Source of the DNA: Cymodocea nodosa
Taxonomy: Eukaryota > Streptophyta > Magnoliopsida > Alismatales > Cymodoceaceae
Reading direction: 5' to 3'
NCBI GenBank assembly: GCA_036874045.1
Contig: JAZBRI010000004.1
Location: 2,976,001-3,040,000 of the forward strand
Length of the DNA stretch: 64,000 bases
The position numbers and the translations under genes were made by a program. Positions 35,501 through 46,624 of the stretch are shown piece by piece. Positions within the stretch are counted from its first letter, which is position 1. Every line of letters starts with the position of its first letter. The notes beneath the pieces were generated by a model. The model was not told where the DNA came from. It did not search any database and saw only the letters and a program-made list of their open reading frames with translations.

Positions 35501-38500
35501 TTGCAATTCTCAACAAATGGCATGGATGTGGGATGAGGTGGTGGTGATCCTCTACATGATGGTGGGGGTGCTTCACACATGGGATTGTTCCTAGTTGCCA
35601 TGGAAATGATTTAAGAATAGGGTTTCTTTTGGAGAGGTGAAGGATACTTTAAAATAAAAAGGAAAGATCTTGCTTTCAATATGGAACAAGAAATTATCTT
35701 AGTACATGTATTCTAGTTCGGATCTAAATTATTTAATTTAGATGTTGATGATGGATAGTTTAGATTTATGGTCTCACAGATACTAATTAAGGTAGTCCTT
35801 ATTTCCCTCTCTCTATCTATGTACTTATGTACTAAATAATTCCTAGAAATTAGTTGTGGTCAAAAAGATTTTTCAGATATATGAGTATGTCTATCTTGAG
35901 TTTCTTTTCTAGTTGCCTTTTAATTCCTAGAAAGATTTGATATTATCCTCTTAAAAAGGACAAATCCATTGTACGATGCTCCCTTTTTAATGTATGTTAG
36001 GGGAGAGTTTAATTGTACGCAGCCTTATCTCCATAAGTGAAAATGTTATTTCCTAGAATTCAAACATGTGATATTTTAATTATAATGGAACAATCACTAT
36101 TGTGTCAAGGCTTGCCATTGATCCATCAAAAGTATTTGTCAACGTAAACTTGTATGAAAAAGTAGCAAGAAGCATATATATCAAATCATTCAAATCCATA
36201 ATGTCCTTTCCACTATAATATATTTCTATGCAATCTTTACAAGTAGTAATTGTTTCATTGTCATGTTCTTGGGTGTGGTATACATGTATGAGATTTCATA
36301 TTGTTGCTTATGTGAACATGAATATTGTATTTACTTCTGCAGGCTTGGGGACGATTTCGTGGTGGTCATTACGAAAACAGTGGAGATGCCATACTCTGTT
36401 CCACTGGTCTTCACCCAGAAGGTACATGCTTATGTGAGTCATTCTTGATGGCAGAAATTTCTAGTGCACGTTCCAGCATCTCAAGAATAGTCTTACTAGC
36501 AGAGGCCTTATTTGAGGTAATTTTCTAGATTACCTATACATGTCCTTCATGACACACTGATTCATTGATAGAAACAAAGAAGGATTTTGATCACTTAAAG
36601 CAGACCCAGCAAAAGACTTAATATTTGGTCTGCAAATAATGGTGCACCTGGCACATACTATGGGATTTATGATTAGATGATATGAATATGGGTGTTGTTG
36701 TATCTTAGTGTTTCTTGGTCTGCAGATGCAATTACATTGGATGCATTTTTGAACCTAGTAACAAGTCTAAATACCACATGCATTAACAATAACCTATTTT
36801 TATTCTTGGTATAACTTATATCACTGGACTGACGTTAAGATTTTGGTTTGCAGGTCTTAGATGAAATTCATCGCCAGCCAGATTCTTTTCCATTCTCAAT
36901 GATGCCACATCCTGCTCAAGAGTCTGTTGTTAATTCATTTCCTGTGAAAAATTACACAAAATCTGACATTCTTGGAAATGGAGAAGTTGAACAGTAAGTA
37001 TCTTGTTTTCTTTAGTTATTTTTGTTGGGAATCGGTTCTATCAGTATGCTAATTTAACAGGAATTCTAAAATGTAGATTATATCTCTCATGACCATCATA
37101 GCCCTTAGGTAGCTTATTTACATTAGCTCATTTTAAAATAAGTTGCATTTGAATAAACATTTCCAAATGTGACTATTTATCCAGCTTATGGAAAGAACTA
37201 AAAAAGTGCTTAATAATTCATTTTATAGCTTATCCAATAAATTGTCTTGTCTTCAAGTAGCTTATTCAAATAAACTGCATTTTAAAATAAGTTCTTATTG
37301 AATAAGTCTTTCTAAATGAAACATCAGTTATAAAAATGAAAATTGTTAGGAATGCTAAGCATATGACAATTAAAGGAATGTTAGTCAAACATTTGATAGA
37401 TGGCCTTCTTCAACACAATATGATGAGTTGATCTTGATACTGTATTCTCCTCTCACAAAATTTATTACAATATGTGCTTATAGATAGTAATACCAGTTGT
37501 TGGATAATTAAGTGGCACTTTTTGGTTGTCAAGGTTCTGAATATGTTTTTCCTCATTTGCTTGTTTCCATGTTGAACATTATATTGAAGTTTACCTAACC
37601 AAGGCTACACATGCTGCAAAGACACTGATAGATGTAATTTACATTTGGCTTACTACTGGTATTTGAATATTTTGGTCAAGTGATGCAATTGATTAAGGAA
37701 TTTCTAAAATATCTGTTTAAAACGAGTTGGCAATTTTGGACATGAAGTAATCTCCACTTGCATTGCACTCTATTCGAGTATATTAATATATTAAAGTTAA
37801 GTGTTATGTGTGTAGATTTAGCCTCATATTTCTTATCTTGTATTAGTCTTCCTTCCATAGCTTCTATATATAAAAGCCCTTATGTTTAGTAATGATGTCA
37901 ATCCACTTCTACCATTTCTCATTTCCACATGGTATTAGAGCATGCGGAAGCCTAATCACTACCTTCCTCCCAACCACCAACAATTCAACATCCACCACCA
38001 AGCAAGCTTCTATGTCATTGATGCCCCTTCTCCCGCATCCAGCTTTTAGGTTGCAACTCTAGGCCATTGGTGCCCCTCCCAGCTAGCATTGTCAAGCCCC
38101 AGACTCAGCATTGACAATGCAATGCTTCTCCAACCCTTGCTTCTCACTATCACCACCATTTGTTGCTTACAGATGTGAACCCATTTAGAGCTCTTGAAGC
38201 CACTGTTGCTACCTCCTCTCCTAAGTTTTGCCAAGTTTGTCACCTTTACAAGTCTTTCTGTAGTCATCAGGGACTCAATCTCTCCATTTCCTTTGTTGTT
38301 GTTGTTTGCATCCACCAAGAAGATGCCATCAATGAACATGAGCATTGTCAGCACCATGGCAAGATTGTGTGCCATGGACTCTCATCCATCCCCACTCACT
38401 AGAGTCAAGGATCTGCCACTACAACAATTGTCAATACATCCTCCTCTGTCCAATACCATCGACAAACACACCTGGCCTTCTTCTCGATGCTGCTGAGTCA

Positions 38501-40875
38501 GTCCAAGGATTTTGCTGCCATTTTCCTCTCCCTGGCCAGCAAGAAATTTCTTTACTGGTTTCTTCCTCACATAGTGTAGGCGTTACCTTTTGTTGTACAA
38601 CTTGCCACCCTTTTGTGTTATGGGTTAAGGGTCTTTTCCCTATAGCATGAGGTAACAAGGAAGAAGAAGACGTGGGGACATGAACCAAAAGAAGAAGAAA
38701 AGGGAGAGAAGAATGCTCGGTGGGGGAGAGATAAAAGAGAAAAAAGAAAGTTTTCACAAAAAAGTATCATAAATGGTGGAAGTTTAAAAAAAGAAAAATT
38801 CATAAAAAACAATCAATTTCACAAAAAAAATCTTGTGGTTAAATCATATTTATACACCTATCTTTACTTCTTGAAGATAAATTACATTTGTTTGTTTGTT
38901 TGTTTTACTACCATGGATTATATCATTCAATGGTTTAATGTATTACTGTTTGAAATTTAGTGCTTCCTAAACTTATCCTAAATTATTCCTGTAGTTGCTA
39001 CTACCATAGCAACTACTATTACCTTTTGCTACTACTACTACTATAATAACTAGTTCTTATGTTTATGTATTTCATTTATGTTTAAGTTTGTTGAGTTATT
39101 AAGATTGTTGTAGGCTATATGCTCTAACTTAAAGGGAGTGTTATATTAATGTATTAAAGTTAGGTGTTATATGTGTGGATTTAATTTCACATTACTTGTA
39201 TAGCCTTTATATATAATAACCCTTATATTTGCTAATAGCATCAATTTACTTCTATCATTTCTCATTTCCACACACTATAGGTATCGTTCAATGAAAACCT
39301 AAAGATAGCACCTTTTTGCTGTTTGACTAGGAATTTTTTTAAAAGTTGTTGGCAAGTTCAGAAATGAAATAATTGTCAACTTCCTAGCCATTGAGCAACA
39401 TTCAATCAATTCCAAGAGATAATCTTAATCTTGGTAAATCAGCTTCAGCGTCAATGTGCAATGCTTAATCTCTGATTGTAACACCGATTTGTTTTGCTTT
39501 GACCCCACAAGACACTTCATTCATTCAGTTTTGTATATTATCATTTCATAGCAGTTATGCGAACATTTTTTTTTGAAATGACTATAGGTACACTATATGC
39601 ATTTGAGTGGGGGCATATCATCGATTCAAAAGTGTTTGCGTTCATGTGTTTGCATGCTTGTGTGGGGGGGGGCATATCATTTGTTATAGGTTTTAGCGTT
39701 TTTGGAAAACAAGAGAATTTTTCCGTATAGCTTCAGTTCAGAAACAAAACACTGTAGGCATTTTCCACATGCCCTGCAGTAGTAAAAGATTTTCAAAAAC
39801 AGGATCGGAACAAAATTTTGAATAGATTCCCAAGTACAAATGTATTAGACAAGAAAAATGTGAAAAAAACTCAAAATTGGAGGAGACGGGACCTTTATAG
39901 ACGAGTCATCAAGAAACTATTAAGATGGTGGCTGCTAAAGGCCTAATCTTTAAGTATTTCAAATATGAATAAAGAAAAATATTTGAAGTCATATAATTTG
40001 GCAAAAGATTTAGTGAGGGATAGGAAATATGGAAAAAATGGTTCATGTTGTTGATCCCCCATGGTGGAATTAAGACATTGGTGGTGGTGGTTGATGTTAT
40101 CAAATATTAATATTGTTGTTCATTTTTTTTCCATGTAGGAGTTGAAATTATATTAAGCCTATTATAATTTTCTTACGACGTCTTTGCTCTCCATATTATG
40201 AGGAATCAATGAATCTCTGTGTTTAGAAAGTTCAATGTTTTGCTTTTTGCCAGATATTTCATCACAAAAGCCTTTTGTGCTTTCCTGCTGTGTTTATGCA
40301 TCTGTGTGTTGCTTTTGAGTCAGTGATCCATATACACTTGGTACCTGCAGTCCTGCACATTTATTCAGTTCATTACTTCACTTAGCGAAAATTTCACATG
40401 GAATATTTCCATCTGACCTGTTTCAAATTTTGCTCGAAGTGTCTACAGTCATTTATTTGAGTAACAAGTACACGTACTCAACATTAGTGATGTCTACAGT
40501 GCTGAGTTTGATAGACGGTGGTCGATGTCAAATCCTTCACTAAAATTAATAGAGTGCTGCATCATTGTTTTTCATGTTTCTACTGCCTTTGTTTGTTATT
40601 GAAGATCTAAAAATCCATAGGTGTTATATTTGTCTGGCTGAGTACGAGGAAGAAGATGTTATAAGAATCCTTCCATGCCGCCATGAGTACCATATGGCTT
40701 GTGTTGACAAGTGGCTCAAAGAAATACACGGGTATGCCTGCAGCACCATTTGTTTTTCTTTCTGCAAAACTAGTACCACCTATTTACGTTGTCGGCCGAT
40801 GATTTCAGGGTGTGCCCACTCTGCCGTCGTGATGTTTACGAGGGCATTGATGCTTCACCCAGTTCAAGCTCTTGA
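32520..40875 (+). CDS. RING-H2 E3 ubiquitin ligase (6 exons)
   Basis: Exons 32520-32648, 33406-34419, 36343-36516, 36854-36993, 40621-40731 and 40809-40875, all GT-AG and in phase, give 544 residues. The N-terminus ([12 protein letters not shown]) is serine/glycine-rich with a Gly-2 that could be lipid-modified, though this is speculative. Exon 2 encodes a long disordered Ser-rich region ending in Arg/Ser clusters ([19 protein letters not shown]). Exons 3-4 encode a more ordered part ([27 protein letters not shown]). The C-terminus is a RING-H2 domain starting near residue 487: CYIC, then [11 protein letters not shown], then CPLC, with C3H2C3 spacing complete, so zinc binding and E2 recruitment should be intact. 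The final exon is only 67 bp. The start ATG follows an in-frame stop. Introns 2 and 4 host SINEs and a TRIM-like fossil. The target protein is unknown. Confidence 0.9.
35090..35203 (+). mobile_element. Au SINE, 5'-truncated or eroded
   Basis: Shows the Au SINE 3' half in order: 'gaaactacctctttatttag', 'ggaaggtaagattt', 'ggactcttcccaaacctta' and 'taggagtttcgtgcaatat' followed by 'tgctcttttt'. These match GAAACAGCCTCTT, GGGTAAGGCTGC, GACCCTTCCCCGGACCC, GCGGGAGCTTCGTGCAC and the terminal T-run. The tRNA-derived head is not clearly preserved. It lies in intron 2 of the RING gene, sense orientation. Confidence 0.72.
35204..35950. other. Intronic DNA between two SINEs
   Basis: Intron 2 of the RING gene. 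A 134-codon plus-strand frame (35190-35594) has low sequence complexity at its start and no recognised domain; I do not call it a gene. It may be transposon-derived because both flanks are SINEs in opposite orientation. Confidence 0.4.
35953..36126 (-). mobile_element. Au SINE, near full length
   Basis: On the minus strand it reads: an A-box region 'ggcaagccttgacacaatag', 'gattgttccatt', a B-box-like 'gtttgaattctaggaaataa', 'gataaggctgcgtacaatta', 'ctctcccctaacataca', 'agggagcatcgtacaatgg' and 'tttgtcctttttaa'. This follows the Au SINE consensus end to end (tRNA head, GGTAAGGCTGCGTAC core, GGGAGCTTCGTGCA, TTGTCCTTTTT tail). Target duplications are not obvious. It is antisense within intron 2 of the RING gene. 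Confidence 0.8.
37776..39272 (+). mobile_element. TRIM-like short LTR retroelement fossil (copia-type ends)
   Basis: Two direct repeats of about 154 and 134 bp (37776-37929 and 39139-39272) share text such as 'ttctcatttccaca' at their ends. The first is followed at once by TGGTATTAGAGC (37930-37941), a primer-binding site for initiator methionine tRNA. The second is preceded by the polypurine tract AAAGGGAG (39131-39138). The interior of about 1.2 kb carries no recognisable polyprotein. The size and structure fit a non-autonomous TRIM. LTR divergence indicates an old, broken copy. It lies in intron 4 of the RING gene, sense orientation. No clear target duplication. Confidence 0.82.
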
Positions 40876-42433
40876 CGTGCGTGGTATAAAAACTTTGTAT
40901 ATACCGGTGCTTTGTCATGCTCATCCAGAAAGGCAAAAATATTCTGTTTCTGTAATGTATGGAAATTATTTCATCATGGATGCAAATATCCTACTTTTTG
41001 ATGATGACATGAGAATGCATGGGTAATAACAAGAGAAATATTACAAAGGAAAAACAAAGAGGAAAATGCGCGAGAGATACGGTGGAAAGTCAGATCATTC
41101 TCTTTTCATTAACTGAACAAAAGTGAGGGAATGGTGCTTGTGAGTCTGTGGTCATATGGGAATCAAATGAAATAGGATAATTTAATTTTAGTTTCCTTTT
41201 AGCTCCAAAAGGTGTTTGTGCATGCATTAAAACAAAAGGTAAGCATATTCTCTTTAAATTCATAAATGAATGAAAAAAAAAAAAAAAACTAATAATGAAG
41301 CCCAAAGGAATTTGCTTTCGAAAGGAAAATGAGCAGGCAAAAAAAAGGTCTAACCAAGAAGAAAATAAAGTAAAATGAAATTATAAGATTTTATTTTCCT
41401 TTTGACCTTACTATGGTATTTTTGCATGTGGAAACTAAAGAATGATGTTTTCCAACATTTTTTAGCTTGTGTTAGAAACAAAGACGTGAAAATCAATTAC
41501 ACTAGCTAGGTTGGTTAGAAGTAACAACTTTGACTAAGATTTGGATTTTAATGAATGGAAAATTTATTATTATAAAAAAATCGAAAAAGTGAAAAATAGG
41601 TACAGTCCAACAAAACTCCCTTTGTCGCAGGTCATTTGTGTTGACTATGTATTGCAACATAGTATCGTTTTTTTTTAGAGGTACCTTTAAATATCTTTAA
41701 GGAATTTGTCTTTATATTCTTTCATAAATACATGGGTAATCAAATAAATTTGAAGATTAGATTATATATGAAAATTTTTTTAGTTAAATGGAATGAATAT
41801 TATTCTTTGATATAAATATCTTAGAATTAATCGATTTTTGTTAAATATTAATAATTGACTTTTAAATAAAAAAATCTTAGTAAATGTAACTTAGATTAAG
41901 TTAAAATTTTAGAAAGGTTGTGATTTAAATTAAAAATACTAAATAGAAAGAAAAGAAAAAAAAACGAATTCTTAAAATTTCTTTAAAACACCTATTTATT
42001 CTTAAATGCTGATTAAAATAATTGTGGCCCGTGTTTACAGAATACAACAGAGAGACTCGCAAGATGTCTGACCGAGCCTGTGATCAAGAATTCTGGTATC
42101 AGAGAAATCAATCTAGCGCCAGGAGCCTGGACCGCGTGGCTGCTTAAGCTCCGTTCGATATTCACATGGCGCGGCGATTTCTGAAATTCGTGTGAATCAT
42201 ACAGATAGCATTAGATTCTGATGCCACGTTGAGTCGTATAGATCGAAAGGCGATAAATGCACGCGACCCTTACACGTTGCGAACCAACCGCGTAAACACT
42301 GCCACCAGCCGACCAGCTAACCAACCGGAGCGTACGGCGAACGACCTCCGGCCACGTAATGAATACGCCAACGCGAAAACGCTGGCTCCACGCGGAATTC
42401 CGACATCGCCCATGCAAAAGCCCGCCATCCCCT
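40876..42433. other. Intergenic region, 3' flank of RING gene and upstream of small gene
   Basis: AT-rich with poly-A runs up to about 42.0 kb, then a GC-richer segment (42.05-42.43 kb) that forms the distal promoter of the small gene at 42543. Minus-strand frames across 42.2-42.9 kb are shadows of GC-rich sequence. No other gene seen. Confidence 0.55.
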
Positions 42434-42448
42434 CCATAAATAAATGCC

Positions 42449-42460
42449 TATAAAAATAAA
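42449..42460 (+). promoter_or_regulatory. TATA box of the small GC-rich gene
   Basis: The sequence 'ctataaaaataaa' lies about 90 bp upstream of the ATG at 42543, a usual plant TATA-to-ATG distance with a short leader. A run of 12 C followed by 14 A (42505-42530) sits in that leader. Confidence 0.6.
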
Positions 42461-42542
42461 TGCCTCCCTTCCCCACTCTCCCGACTCGACTCTTGTGGTG
42501 CCCTCCCCCCCCCCCCAAAAAAAAAAAAAACCTAGAGACTCG

Positions 42543-42908
42543 ATGGACAAGCTCAAGTCCTCCATCTGCTTCTCCTGCTGCATCCGAGGGACCGACGTCG
42601 ACCCCCTGGCGCACGAGTACCTCCCGAACCCCTCCTCCGCCTCCCCGTCGACGTGGGCGAGTCAGATCTCCCACTTGAAGGAGAAGTACCGCAGCAGAGC
42701 CGGAATGCACCGCCGACGGAACTCCACCGGGAATTTCGGGTACGATCCCCTGAGCTACGCTCTTAACTTCGACCAAGGCCTCGGTTTCGACGACGACGGC
42801 GGCGAGATCTCCCCCGCCGAGTACAAGTACAGGAACTTCTCCTCCCGGCTGCCCCCGACCCCGCCCCACGTCACTCCCCCGACGAAGGAGGAGGTCACTT
42901 GCAGGTAG
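42543..42908 (+). CDS. Small plant-specific protein of unknown function (121 aa)
   Basis: A single GC-rich ORF. The N-terminus MDKLKSSICFSCCIRG is cysteine-rich. Further on are a basic stretch (MHRRRNSTGNF), the block YDPLSYALNFDQG, and a C-terminal FSSRLPPTPP motif. Plants have a family of short proteins with the same DPLSYALNF(D/E)...FRxFSSRLP order, so I believe this is a real gene; no biochemical function is known to me. The frame is open further upstream, but that part contains the TATA box and a C/A homopolymer, so translation from the ATG at 42543 is preferred. Codon third positions are mostly G or C, unlike the AT-rich surroundings. The next gene downstream is the ERF gene, same strand. 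Confidence 0.8.
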   Translation: MDKLKSSICFSCCIRGTDVDPLAHEYLPNPSSASPSTWASQISHLKEKYRSRAGMHRRRNSTGNFGYDPLSYALNFDQGLGFDDDGGEISPAEYKYRNFSSRLPPTPPHVTPPTKEEVTCR

Positions 42909-45620
42909 CGGCTGTGTAAATATTTCCCGTTCTGGGGAGATGGACGGCTGTGATGTGTTGTCTCGAAATTTCTAACGAAGATGAAATTTTTGCTGCCTCT
43001 TCGGTGGCCGCACTTGTTTCTGATCTAAATACATGATTTTCTAGTCATAATCACTGTTATCATGCATGGTTGATTAAATCCGAATGAGCTTGAGAATAAT
43101 TCATCGAAGGAGCGATTAAATAATCTGTTGAATATTTATTGACTTTTATGATCAACAGGCATTTCGATCAATGATTTGAAAGCATTAATTCAAGCACAAT
43201 TTATTTTAAAATAAGTTACTTAGTTAGTTATTTAGTGCAAAAAACACTTACAAATGCTACATTCATTGTTGGGAACTGGGGATTGTGGATTACCATTTTT
43301 TGTGATTTTTTTTTATAAATACCAAATAATTAATTAAAAATGAGAGACGAGTATTTGTTTAAATCGTCGATGGTTATTTCGTGATAAAATTATTAATTAC
43401 AGAAAAATGCAAATTTAAACACCCACCGGTATCTTTTGTCAGGAGTGTTGGCAATGAATAGTTGTTGTAATTCAATTTAAAAGAGAACGACGTGAAAAAA
43501 GAAAATACAACCAAGGGCGGAGGACGAGCTTGCATTACTCGTTAAGAACGTCCTCGGCAATTAAAAATTAGGATGCTTGCCATAATAAAAAGGAATTAAG
43601 AATTAACATGCACTTAGATTGACATTATTAACGTTTTTTATTGTAAATTATGTACGAAATTAAAATAATGTAACACAACATTTTGTACAATCACAAAATA
43701 TATAATATATGGTGGAGATGTACGGTAGTAACTCTATCTTGTATTAAAAGGTGTTTGTATATTAGAAAATGATAAAATATTATAAAAAATGATAGAAATA
43801 AAAATTACAGAAATTAACGAAAAATTAGTAAAAAATTAAGGTATTTATGTATAGAATAAAAAATAATATAATTTGAAATACTTATGTTTGTGTATAGAGT
43901 AGAAAATAATAAAAAATTATAGAATGTAAAATATATATGTTTATTTATAAAATAAAAATTAATAAATTAAATATTTTTTATATTTATTTGAATGACAAAG
44001 AATAACAAAATTTGTCATAGATAATATAAAATAAAGTCATTTATGATAATAGTTACAACATAAAATATATTTTACACATCTTTATTATTTCACATATTTA
44101 TCATAATATCAATTCTCATTTACTAAAAATATAAATAATTTTTATATCAAAATTACATATTATTAATATATTTTATGATAATTTACATTTTCTTTTTCTT
44201 TTTCTTTTATTTCTATCATTTTTAGAGATCAAAAATTTAGAAAATGAAAGAATTTTTTTTTTTGTTATATATAAAAAAAAAGAAAAAAGAAACTTATTTG
44301 ATATACTTAAAAAATGATAAAAAAATTTCACAAATTTTCTTTACGGTGTTTTCACCGTTTTCTGAGTGCATGGTAGGTCCGATCGAACAGTGCCATTAAT
44401 AGGGCGTGGATTTGTCATATATTACGAGTCTGGGATTCCTGAAGCAGGAGCGACCTGTCGGCCAACCAACGCTCTTCTGGAGGGGATATATTCGCACGGG
44501 GCGGGCGTACGGGAAGGACGACGACGACGCCGGCGACCCCTCCGCGTACGTAGTGACCTTCCATGGATTAACGAAGAAAAGTTCCAGACCTGCAGCTTTA
44601 ATTGTTGTGTGGACTTGTAATTGGTATTTCTATCTGTTATAAAATTTTCAATCTTAAGTAATATTGTACATCAACACAAGGATCAAAATAACTTAAACTC
44701 GATTTCGGTAGAAAGAGAATAAAACTCTGACGCAAGTATTAGTTACACAGTAAGACGAGAATAATCTACTACAATAAATTAAATGGTAATAACATTCGTA
44801 ATTTTTATTAAAATTAGCAGTGCTATTTATCATGATTATTTTATATAATAGGGCTGCGTTTCCCCGTGCAGTGCGCGCGGCGATGTCGAGGTCAAAGCGT
44901 CACGTTCTTTTGACAACACGATGACACGCAACTCGGAGGTGCAAAGCAGACAGAATTATTTCTTTTCCAGATATTAAAAATTACGAGGATTATTATTAGA
45001 TTCACTTCCACCGGTGAATTTAATTTCATCAGTGAATGAACTGAAACCCTCGTGCGAGAAATATATATTCTATGCAAATCTCTCCGTCTATATATTTATT
45101 CCATCGATAGACGACGTACGGACGTGTATTTTTCTAAAAGTGGTATAGATTAGGTACAAATTAAAATTTACATTTTAAAAAAAAGGAAAAATTAAAAGCT
45201 GCAATTACGAGATCAAGAAAACAAGAATTTTGTCAAACATGCACAAAAAAGGAGGAGGAGTTTACTGTTTACGCGTAAAAAAAAACATTGCAAAAGGCTG
45301 ACTAAAACGACCGTTCAATTCATTTCTTTCTCTTTCGATTATTTGTTTGGTTGGCATGAGGTAGACTCGACTTCGTCGACTGATGTGGCAAAATCGGATT
45401 GAAAACTGTTAGCTACGTACGTTTTTGCTGCATTTCTCAATCTTGCTTTAGTAGATGTGTCGTTATGGTTCCACGGCCGACGAGGTAAAGTTTACAAATA
45501 GAACTTTTTGATTTCGATGAAATTTAAACTTACGATCGAAGGAAAGGATGATAAATTTTCCAACATGAACAGTTGAAGAGAGAGAGAGAGAGGCCACAGA
45601 TGTGGACCAGCGTTACGTTT
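42909..45620. other. Intergenic region before the ERF gene
   Basis: Mostly AT-rich. It holds a MITE-like inverted-repeat segment (43.75-44.26 kb) and an isolated GC-rich island at about 44.37-44.57 kb with a roughly 80-codon open frame of no recognised family. The last few hundred bases are ERF promoter. Confidence 0.5.
43750..44260. mobile_element. Possible MITE: AT-rich segment with inverted repeats
   Basis: The sequence 'aaaaaatgatagaaataaaa' near 43784 is the reverse complement, with one or two differences, of 'ttttatttctatcatttttag' near 44205. The interior is about 85-90% A+T by eye and carries short internal repeats ('tgtatagaataaaaaataat' type). The arrangement suits a stowaway- or hAT-type MITE, but ends and target duplication are not clear, and AT-rich chance pairing is possible. 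Confidence 0.3.
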
Positions 45621-45628
45621 TTCTTACC

Positions 45629-45636
45629 TATAAATA
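45629..45636 (+). promoter_or_regulatory. TATA box of the ERF gene
   Basis: TATAAATA within 'cctataaataccac', about 250 bp before the main ATG at 45887. Transcription would begin near 45660, giving a leader with two short uORFs and a GA repeat. Confidence 0.65.
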
Positions 45637-45734
45637 CCACTGCTCGTCTCCTCCAACCATATCACCACCACCACCACAAAAGCCAAAGCTTGTAGTGGAG
45701 TGACGACATTGAAAGCGAACACAATCCAACTTGC

Positions 45735-45819
45735 ATGGTAAAGTACTGTAACTCTGTGAGCTCCACGGGGTGATAGATAGTCATAGATATATGGATGTAG
45801 ATATATGTATCATCTCTGT

Positions 45820-45823
<4 letters not shown>
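45735..45823 (+). promoter_or_regulatory. Two upstream ORFs in the ERF leader
   Basis: uORF1 spans 45735-45773 (12 codons plus stop, MVKYCNSVSSTG) and uORF2 45791-45823 (10 codons plus stop, MDVDICIISV). Both lie between the TATA box and the main ATG and end before it. Such uORFs commonly lower translation of the main ORF; that effect here is inferred. Confidence 0.5.

Positions 45824-45856
<33 letters not shown>
45823..45856 (+). repeat. (GA)17 microsatellite in the ERF 5' leader
   Basis: A pure GA run just before the start codon. GA repeats in plant promoters and leaders bind BPC/GAGA-type factors. A shorter GA run lies at about 45577-45592 and a CT run follows the stop codon at about 46592-46618. 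Confidence 0.9.
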
Positions 45857-45858
<2 letters not shown>

Positions 45859-45886
45859 ATAGATAGATACTCATCAAGCAGCAGCC

Positions 45887-46585
45887 ATGGAAGAAACTAC
45901 GCCTTGCTGTAATGGTTCAACTCACGTTCCACCTTCCGACGACACCGATCGGAAGCCACCAGTGCTAGAAGGCATTGCTGCTGTTGTCGGATACTACGTC
46001 CTCTTCGGAGCGAAGGAAAGGAACGCCGACCGTTCCGAAGTGAAGACCGATGGCGGAGACGTCACTGATCGTCTGATGGGAGGAGATGGGACTGCCGAAG
46101 GTGGTGGTGGTGATGGTGGCGGAGGCGGGAGGACGTATAGAGGGGTCAGGAAACGGCCGTGGGGGAGGTGGTCTGCGGAGATACGGGACAGGATCGGAAG
46201 GTGCCGTCATTGGCTGGGGACGTTTGACACGGCGGAGGAGGCGGCGAGAGCTTACGATTCGGCGGCGAGGACTCTGAGGGGGTCCAAGGCTAGGACTAAC
46301 TTCGCGGCACCAGGTTTTTGCATACCCGTTCCGGTGTGTTCTACTTCTAACTCTTCCTCTAAAAGCCTTGATCTTGGTGGTGGTGGTGGCGGCGTGGAGA
46401 GGAAGAGGAAGAGAGGTTGGCGTAATGGTGTGGAGAAGAAGGGGAAGAGCAACGCCGTCACTTCACTCGCTCAACTATTCAGCTCTCCTCCTCTACCTCC
46501 CTATTCTGCTGCTGCCACTGCTGCTGCTGCTCCGTTGTTGGGTGCTGATTTCTTCAACCCTGGCTTTTCCAAGTTAAACGATTAA
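45887..46585 (+). CDS. AP2/ERF transcription factor, ERF subfamily (group VIIIb-like)
   Basis: A single-exon, 232-residue nuclear DNA-binding protein. The AP2 domain covers about residues 84-140: [18 protein letters not shown] with the ERF-type alanine and aspartate that favour GCC-box binding, then [35 protein letters not shown]. The [14 protein letters not shown] form without an inserted residue fits the LEAFY PETIOLE/PUCHI/ERF084 group of developmental ERFs (group VIIIb in Arabidopsis, from memory). An acidic and Gly-rich N-terminus (55-82), a basic [15 protein letters not shown] nuclear signal (about 172-187) and a Ser/Pro/Ala-rich tail follow. The ATG at 45887 has a favourable context (gccATGG). 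The gene has a TATA box, two uORFs and a GA run upstream. No EAR repression motif was seen. Its target genes are unknown. Confidence 0.96.
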   Translation: MEETTPCCNGSTHVPPSDDTDRKPPVLEGIAAVVGYYVLFGAKERNADRSEVKTDGGDVTDRLMGGDGTAEGGGGDGGGGGRTYRGVRKRPWGRWSAEIRDRIGRCRHWLGTFDTAEEAARAYDSAARTLRGSKARTNFAAPGFCIPVPVCSTSNSSSKSLDLGGGGGGVERKRKRGWRNGVEKKGKSNAVTSLAQLFSSPPLPPYSAAATAAAAPLLGADFFNPGFSKLND

Positions 46586-46591
46586 AATCAA

Positions 46592-46624
<33 letters not shown>

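Noticed and set aside
35190-35594. 134-codon frame in intron 2 of the RING gene as a separate gene
   Set aside because: No domain, starts within a SINE tail, and lies inside an intron flanked by SINEs.
42270-42869. 199-codon minus-strand open frame opposite the small gene
   Set aside because: Shadow of a GC-rich coding region; Gly/Val/Arg-rich with no domain, whereas the plus-strand frame has conserved family motifs.
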